From: Pedobacter ginsengisoli
GTDB taxonomy: Bacteria > Bacteroidota > Bacteroidia > Sphingobacteriales > Sphingobacteriaceae
Assembly (NCBI RefSeq): GCF_002736205.1
Contig: NZ_CP024091.1
Span: 558,001-622,000, forward strand
Direction of reading: 5' to 3'
Length of the DNA stretch: 64,000 bases
The notes under the pieces were generated by a model. That model was not told where the DNA came from and ran no database searches. It saw only the letters and a program-made list of their open reading frames with translations. The translations under genes and the position numbers were made by a program. This document shows positions 62,046 through 64,000 of this stretch, piece by piece. How positions within the stretch are numbered: position 1 is the stretch's first letter; every line of letters starts with the position of its first letter.

Positions 62046-62480
62046 AACATTGCCGGTATATGCCGGTTTTGGCTGATCTTTAATGTTAAGGGTAGCCTCG
62101 ATAACAACTTTGGTAACGCCTCTTAGGTTTGTTATTGAATTCAGTTTAGCCTTTAGTTGTACTTCGCTATTTACTAAAACAGGTTGGCCAAATTTAAACG
62201 ACTCAATTCCATAGTTTATTTCCATTTTAATATTGCGGACATCTGCAATCTGTTTCCATAAATACGGAATTAACGATAAAGTTAAATAACCATGCGCTAT
62301 GGTAGCTTTAAATGGACCTTCGTTCTCAGCCTTTTCTTTATCTACATGTATCCATTGGTGGTCTAATGTTGCATCAGCGAATTTGTTAATTTGTTCCTGA
62401 TCTATTTTATGCCAATTGGAAACCCCTAAATCATTGCCTAAATGTGACTGATATTCTTCAAAACTATTAATTATTAACAT
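62022..62480 (-). CDS. MaoC-like (R)-specific enoyl-CoA hydratase
   Basis: 152 residues of the hot-dog fold. WHKIDQEQINKFADATLDHQWIH is the MaoC start with the hydratase Asp/His pair, and FKATIAHGYLTLSLIPYLW carries the conserved AHG(Y) motif. It hydrates 2-enoyl-CoA to (R)-3-hydroxyacyl-CoA in fatty-acid metabolism. The C-terminal end (VFLYHFI) is encoded inside the 40-bp palindrome, so the last residues may have been altered by the rearrangement. No operon partner. Confidence 0.9.
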   Translation of the reverse strand: MLIINSFEEYQSHLGNDLGVSNWHKIDQEQINKFADATLDHQWIHVDKEKAENEGPFKATIAHGYLTLSLIPYLWKQIADVRNIKMEINYGIESFKFGQPVLVNSEVQLKAKLNSITNLRGVTKVVIEATLNIKDQPKPAYTGNVVFLYHFI

Positions 62481-62619
62481 ATACGTGTTTATTTTTCAAT
62501 TTAGACCTGTTTCAATTTTCCCGATAATAAAAATTATCCTATAGCAGCTAATGCATCTTCTACGCCAATATAACAATAAGTTTGTTTTTTACTGAGTTTT
62601 TTGGTAATTTCCTTAGCCT

Positions 62620-63588
62620 ATGTTTATATCAATTATCACTCCCGCGTATAATCGTGCCGAAACTTTGCATCGCTGTTATGAGTCATTGAAAGAACAGTCT
62701 TTTAAGAGTTTTGAATGGATTATTGTTGATGACGGATCAACAGATGAAACAGCACAAACGGTATCGGCATGGCAAAGTGAATGTGATATGGATATTATTT
62801 ATATTCAAAAGCCCAACGGTGGCAAACCCTCAGCAGTAAATCATGGAGTGAAAATTGCAAATGGCGAAATGTGTGCTATAGTGGATTCTGATGATAGCCT
62901 TTGTAATGATGGCCTTAAAACTTTAACTGATACCTGGCAAACGCTGGCACCTGATGTAAGGGATACTTATTGGTGCGTATGTGCTTTGGTTGAAGATTCA
63001 GTTACCAGGCAAATTGTAGGCGATCTGTTCCCTTCTGACAACATTACAATTACAGGAGGGGAGTTTCAGTTTAAATATAAAATAGAGGGCGACAAGTTTG
63101 GATTAATGCGTACTGCATTATTAAAAAGTAATCCATATCCCGAAGCAGAGGATTACAAATTTGTACCTGAAAGCTATATCTGGAATAGGCTAGGGCGCGA
63201 ATACAAATATGTTTGTATAAATAAAGTAGTGCTAACCTATTATATGCCAACAGGTTTTGGTATTGGCAATTTAAGCGGTAAGGCAAATCGAATTAGAAAT
63301 GCAAAAGGATTAATTATGTGCGAAGTAGATGTAGTGAACAAGGATTTGCATCGTTGGTTTTTTAATGCTCCAATTTTTTTCTTTAAAAGAGCTGCACAGC
63401 TGTCACGCTATGCAATTCATTCAGCATCCTTAATGCGCCAGTACAAAAATCTGGAATCTATATGGGGTAAAATTATTGTGCTGGCATCATTTCCAATTGG
63501 TTTTACCCTTTATTTGGGAGACAGGTTATGGTTTAAATATTACTATGCCCCAATTAAAGCTAAGCTAGTCAGAGAAACAATTTCGTAA
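62620..63588 (+). CDS. Family 2 glycosyltransferase
   Basis: 322 residues. FISIITPAYNRAETLHRCYESL and WIIVDDGSTDET start the GT-A fold, and GEMCAIVDSDDSL carries the DXD motif. The C-terminal region (about 235-322) has amphipathic, membrane-near helices (WFFNAPIFFFKRAAQL). It adds a sugar to an envelope glycan, O-antigen-like or protein glycan; acceptor unknown. It stands alone, 3 nt from a convergent partial gene. Confidence 0.88.
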   Translation: MFISIITPAYNRAETLHRCYESLKEQSFKSFEWIIVDDGSTDETAQTVSAWQSECDMDIIYIQKPNGGKPSAVNHGVKIANGEMCAIVDSDDSLCNDGLKTLTDTWQTLAPDVRDTYWCVCALVEDSVTRQIVGDLFPSDNITITGGEFQFKYKIEGDKFGLMRTALLKSNPYPEAEDYKFVPESYIWNRLGREYKYVCINKVVLTYYMPTGFGIGNLSGKANRIRNAKGLIMCEVDVVNKDLHRWFFNAPIFFFKRAAQLSRYAIHSASLMRQYKNLESIWGKIIVLASFPIGFTLYLGDRLWFKYYYAPIKAKLVRETIS

Positions 63589-63590
63589 TT

Positions 63591-64000
63591 TTACTTTGCC
63601 TCTTCTTTAACAAGCAAATTGTCAATACTTGCTATTGAGTCGTATGCCCTAACACCTACCATTCCATATTTAAATTCATCATCTTTTACTGAAATCAGTG
63701 GACTTGCCGATCCGTTAAAGTATACCTTGATTTCGTTATCTATTGCATCAATTTTAATTTGATACGACTTGCCGATTTCTAGTTTTTGCTTTTGAGATGC
63801 AAGTACTACCCATTTCAGATCAGATGATTTACCTAATTCTATAACGCCTGTTTCGGCATCAATTCCTAAATAATAACCTTTGTACATGTCAGCCCCAAGC
63901 ACAGCATCTGTAACTCTAAAGATAAGGCCAGCATTGCCTTTTGAGTTTAGTTGTACCGTTGCCTGGTAACTTAGGTTTTTAAACATAGTGCCACTTGCAA
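63591..64000 (-). CDS. C-terminal concanavalin-like domain of a gene running off the right edge
   Basis: The minus-strand frame is open to the window end, so the ATG at 63986 is internal. The visible 136 residues form a jelly-roll domain (SYQATVQLNSKGNAGLIFRV, GYYLGIDAETGVIELGK, GMVGVRAYDSIASIDNLLVKE). This kind of domain is often found at the C terminus of secreted glycoside hydrolases such as arabinofuranosidases or GH127-like proteins. The catalytic part is outside the window, so no function is assigned. Confidence 0.7.
   Translation of the reverse strand, partial: ASGTMFKNLSYQATVQLNSKGNAGLIFRVTDAVLGADMYKGYYLGIDAETGVIELGKSSDLKWVVLASQKQKLEIGKSYQIKIDAIDNEIKVYFNGSASPLISVKDDEFKYGMVGVRAYDSIASIDNLLVKEEAK

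Noticed and set aside
1..64000. CRISPR array or prophage
   Set aside because: No regularly spaced repeats of suitable length, no cas genes and no phage structural genes were seen.

Overview
The window reads as a chromosomal segment of a Sphingobacteriaceae-like Bacteroidota (Pedobacter or a close relative). The reasons are the SusC/SusD pair with a hybrid two-component sensor, TAnnTTTG-type -7 promoter elements, a tmRNA tag ending NYALAA, a fused DAHP synthase/chorismate mutase, and an AT-rich backbone with weak Shine-Dalgarno signals. This placement is inferred from gene content, not from a database search.

Layout. (1) 1-11.6 kb: AT-rich RiPP locus. It holds the 3' part of a class I lanthipeptide dehydratase (LanB), a secreted S41 protease, a TolC-type outer-membrane protein and a GT2 glycosyltransferase. 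A two-part glycosyltransferase split by a frameshift in a C6 run follows, then decayed IS21 transposase copies. Last come a 70-aa double-glycine precursor peptide with a Ser/Thr/Cys-rich core and a tandem-domain glycosyltransferase 9 nt behind it. Together these suggest a glycosylated lanthipeptide pathway. (2) 11.6-14 kb: a decaying stretch with a truncated metallo-beta-lactamase-fold gene, an orphan coding fragment, a nested inverted repeat and one small ORF, ending at ssrA (tmRNA). (3) 14.4-27.2 kb: housekeeping genes. These include an aminotransferase, a fused 2-oxoacid dehydrogenase E1, and the aromatic operon pheA - DAHP synthase/chorismate mutase - aroA - aroC. The operon is preceded by a promoter, a Trp/Tyr/Phe-rich leader peptide and a terminator/antiterminator pair. 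aroB, an S4 protein, proline dehydrogenase, a Mpo1-like protein and a YihX-like HAD follow.

(4) 27.2-52.5 kb: a polysaccharide-utilisation island. An intact tRNA (CAU) sits at its left edge, and a 42-bp copy of that tRNA's 3' half (one mismatch) lies at 52490-52531, as expected for an element integrated at a tRNA. The cargo is a GH5, SusC, SusD, a surface glycan-binding lipoprotein, a BACON-GH5, an acetylesterase, a GH43, a type-B carboxylesterase, a hybrid two-component regulator and a GH3. A secreted beta-propeller/cytochrome c protein and a DUF1080 protein complete it, resembling an oxidise-then-cleave (3-keto-glycoside) module. The set fits an acetylated beta-glucan-backbone hemicellulose such as xyloglucan or glucomannan. 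No integrase and no alpha-xylosidase are visible.

(5) 52.5-64 kb: GH29 and GH95-like fucosidase-type enzymes, a lipoprotein, a VOC protein, signal peptidase I followed by an 11-bp tandem repeat, a haem-binding protein, DinB, a frameshifted secreted-protein pseudogene ending in a perfect 40-bp palindrome, a MaoC hydratase, a GT2 glycosyltransferase and a partial gene at the right edge.
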